53,794 nt of DNA from Neobacillus fumarioli NBRC 102428 (lineage in GTDB: Bacteria > Bacillota > Bacilli > Bacillales > Cytobacillaceae). The notes under the pieces are model-generated. The model worked only from the letters and a program-made list of their open reading frames with translations, made no database searches and was not told where the DNA came from. The translations under genes were made by a program, and so were the position numbers. Below, in pieces: positions 52,849-53,794 of this stretch. The stretch lies in NCBI RefSeq assembly GCF_001591485.1, contig NZ_BCUZ01000009.1:1-53794 (forward strand), read 5' to 3'. How positions within the stretch are numbered: the first letter of the stretch is position 1; every line of letters begins with the position of its first letter.

Positions 52849-53748
52849 TTATATCGCTGGCCAGTTTTTATCAGCTGCTTTTTCAAATCTCATTTCGACA
52901 TCGTGCCAATTAACAATGTTCCACCAATTGTCTACGTATGAACTTCGATCGTTTTTATATTGGAGATAGTAAGCATGTTCCCAGACATCGATTACAAGCA
53001 GAGGAACTGTGTTCCACTGAGTTAGCAGCATATGCCGTTCTGTTTGCAGGATTTCTAAGTGTTTGGCTATTGGGGACCATACGAGGATCGCCCAGCCGAC
53101 TCCCTCTACTTGTTTGGCCGCTTCTGAAAATTGCTTTTTAAATGTACTGATACTGCCAAAATAATCTTCAATTGCTTGTTTTAATATACCTTGCGGATCC
53201 CCTCCTCCATTCGGGCTCATATTTCTCCAAAAGATTGTATGAAGATAGTGGCCCGATCCGTGAAAAGCAAGTTCGCGCGACCAGTGCTTAATAAGTGAGA
53301 AATCATTATTTTCCCTTGCTTTCTTTAGATTTAGTTCCGCTTTATTTAAGCCGTTTACATAGGAACGATGATGCTTATCATGATGAAGTCTCATGATTTG
53401 TTCAGATATATACGGTTCTAATGCATGATACGAATACGAAAGTTCTGGTAATGTATGGCCTCCTGCCGGAACCTCCTTTTCCAGCACAAAAATAGTTCCG
53501 ACTACGCCTTCTTGCTTTCGCTTAAAGTAACTTTCCATTTGCTCATGAATATTCTCTGCTTTAGCTTGTAACTGAAGCAATTCCTCATGGGATAATTCAC
53601 GATTTGTATTTTCGATCAATTCTGTAAAGACATCCAATTGATTCCAAAGCTCAGAATTTTCTTCTACCTCTTGCGAATTTAGAAATTGTTTCATTTGTTC
53701 GTTCCAATGAAATAATTCATTGACATACTGACGAAACCGAGTCATCAT
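52849..53748 (-). CDS. sodF: Fe/Mn superoxide dismutase with N-terminal extension
   Basis: A 299-residue superoxide dismutase. Residues about 95-299 form the Fe/Mn SOD domain: LPELSYSYHALEPYI, metal ligand His in MRLHHDKHHRSYV (about 123), HGSGHYLHTIFWRN (about 170), and DVWEHAYYLQYKNDR (about 255-269) with ligand Asp and His. The first 90 residues are a helical, Glu/Gln-rich extension absent from ordinary 200-residue SOD, as in SodF-type proteins of Bacillus. The symbol is by resemblance. G-rich site GGGGGG sits one base before the first ATG and four before the second, so the start may be 53745. Location beside dacB differs from B. subtilis. Confidence 0.88.
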   Translation of the reverse strand: MMTRFRQYVNELFHWNEQMKQFLNSQEVEENSELWNQLDVFTELIENTNRELSHEELLQLQAKAENIHEQMESYFKRKQEGVVGTIFVLEKEVPAGGHTLPELSYSYHALEPYISEQIMRLHHDKHHRSYVNGLNKAELNLKKARENNDFSLIKHWSRELAFHGSGHYLHTIFWRNMSPNGGGDPQGILKQAIEDYFGSISTFKKQFSEAAKQVEGVGWAILVWSPIAKHLEILQTERHMLLTQWNTVPLLVIDVWEHAYYLQYKNDRSSYVDNWWNIVNWHDVEMRFEKAADKNWPAI

Positions 53749-53794
53749 ACCCCCCCTATTATGTTTAAAGAGTATGAATGATGAAGATTATTAA

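Overview
The window is a stretch of low-GC Firmicute chromosome from a spore-forming member of the Bacillaceae. Nearly every protein has a recognisable Bacillus subtilis counterpart, and the gene order follows the B. subtilis ypj-qcr-aro-hep-spoIVA-gpsA-fni-cmk-sleB-gudB-fer-sigX-res-spm-dacB segment. Sporulation and germination genes (ypjB, spoIVA, ypeB, sleB, cotJABC, spmAB, dacB) confirm an endospore former. The sequence alone does not fix the genus. There are no rRNA or tRNA genes, CRISPR arrays, insertion sequences or phage genes; this is core chromosome in which the interest lies in local departures from the usual layout.

Layout, left to right (almost everything is on the minus strand, so transcription runs right to left). 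1-5 kb: membrane protease yugP, ypjB, ypjA and the menaquinol:cytochrome c reductase operon qcrABC. 4.5-7 kb: ypiF, ypiB, ypiA. 7.3-13.5 kb: an aromatic amino acid operon aroC-aroB-aroH-hisC-tyrA-aroA, without the trp genes that lie between aroH and hisC in B. subtilis. 13.6-18.3 kb: ndk, the menaquinone genes hepT, menG and hepS, the tryptophan-sensing regulator mtrB, folE and the HU gene hbs. 18.5-26 kb: spoIVA, yphF, yphE, gpsA, der, yphA, the tiny plus-strand gene ypzI, and fni. 26-34 kb: S1-like ypfD, plsC, cmk, ypfB, the germination pair sleB-ypeB, prsW, bacillithiol disulfide reductase ypdA and glutamate dehydrogenase gudB. 34-40.6 kb: mecB, the plus-strand spore coat operon cotJABC, ypbF, ypbE, recS, ypbB and plus-strand ferredoxin fer. 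40.7-43.3 kb: riboflavin transporter ribU under an FMN riboswitch, an M23-LysM cell wall hydrolase, and sigX with a very short rsiX. 43.4-53.8 kb: resABCDE (cytochrome c maturation and the redox two-component system), rluB, the spore maturation operon dacB-spmA-spmB, and a superoxide dismutase with an N-terminal extension.

The genes form a coherent physiology. QcrABC, menaquinone synthesis (hepS-menG-hepT), cytochrome c assembly (ResABC) and the ResDE regulators together build and control the aerobic respiratory chain. The aro genes supply chorismate both for menaquinone and for aromatic amino acids.

The most noteworthy observations are: a complete-looking but 63-residue RsiX that stops directly after its membrane helix, beside a sigX gene with a textbook autoregulatory promoter and followed by an M23-LysM hydrolase gene; two copies of the same intergenic repeat (positions 1-24 and about 20345-20402); absence of trp genes from the aro operon although TRAP (mtrB) is present; absence of cheR and of the PilZ gene ypfA/motI at their usual positions; and an 11-bp inverted repeat bracketing the -10 of a sigma-E-type dacB promoter.
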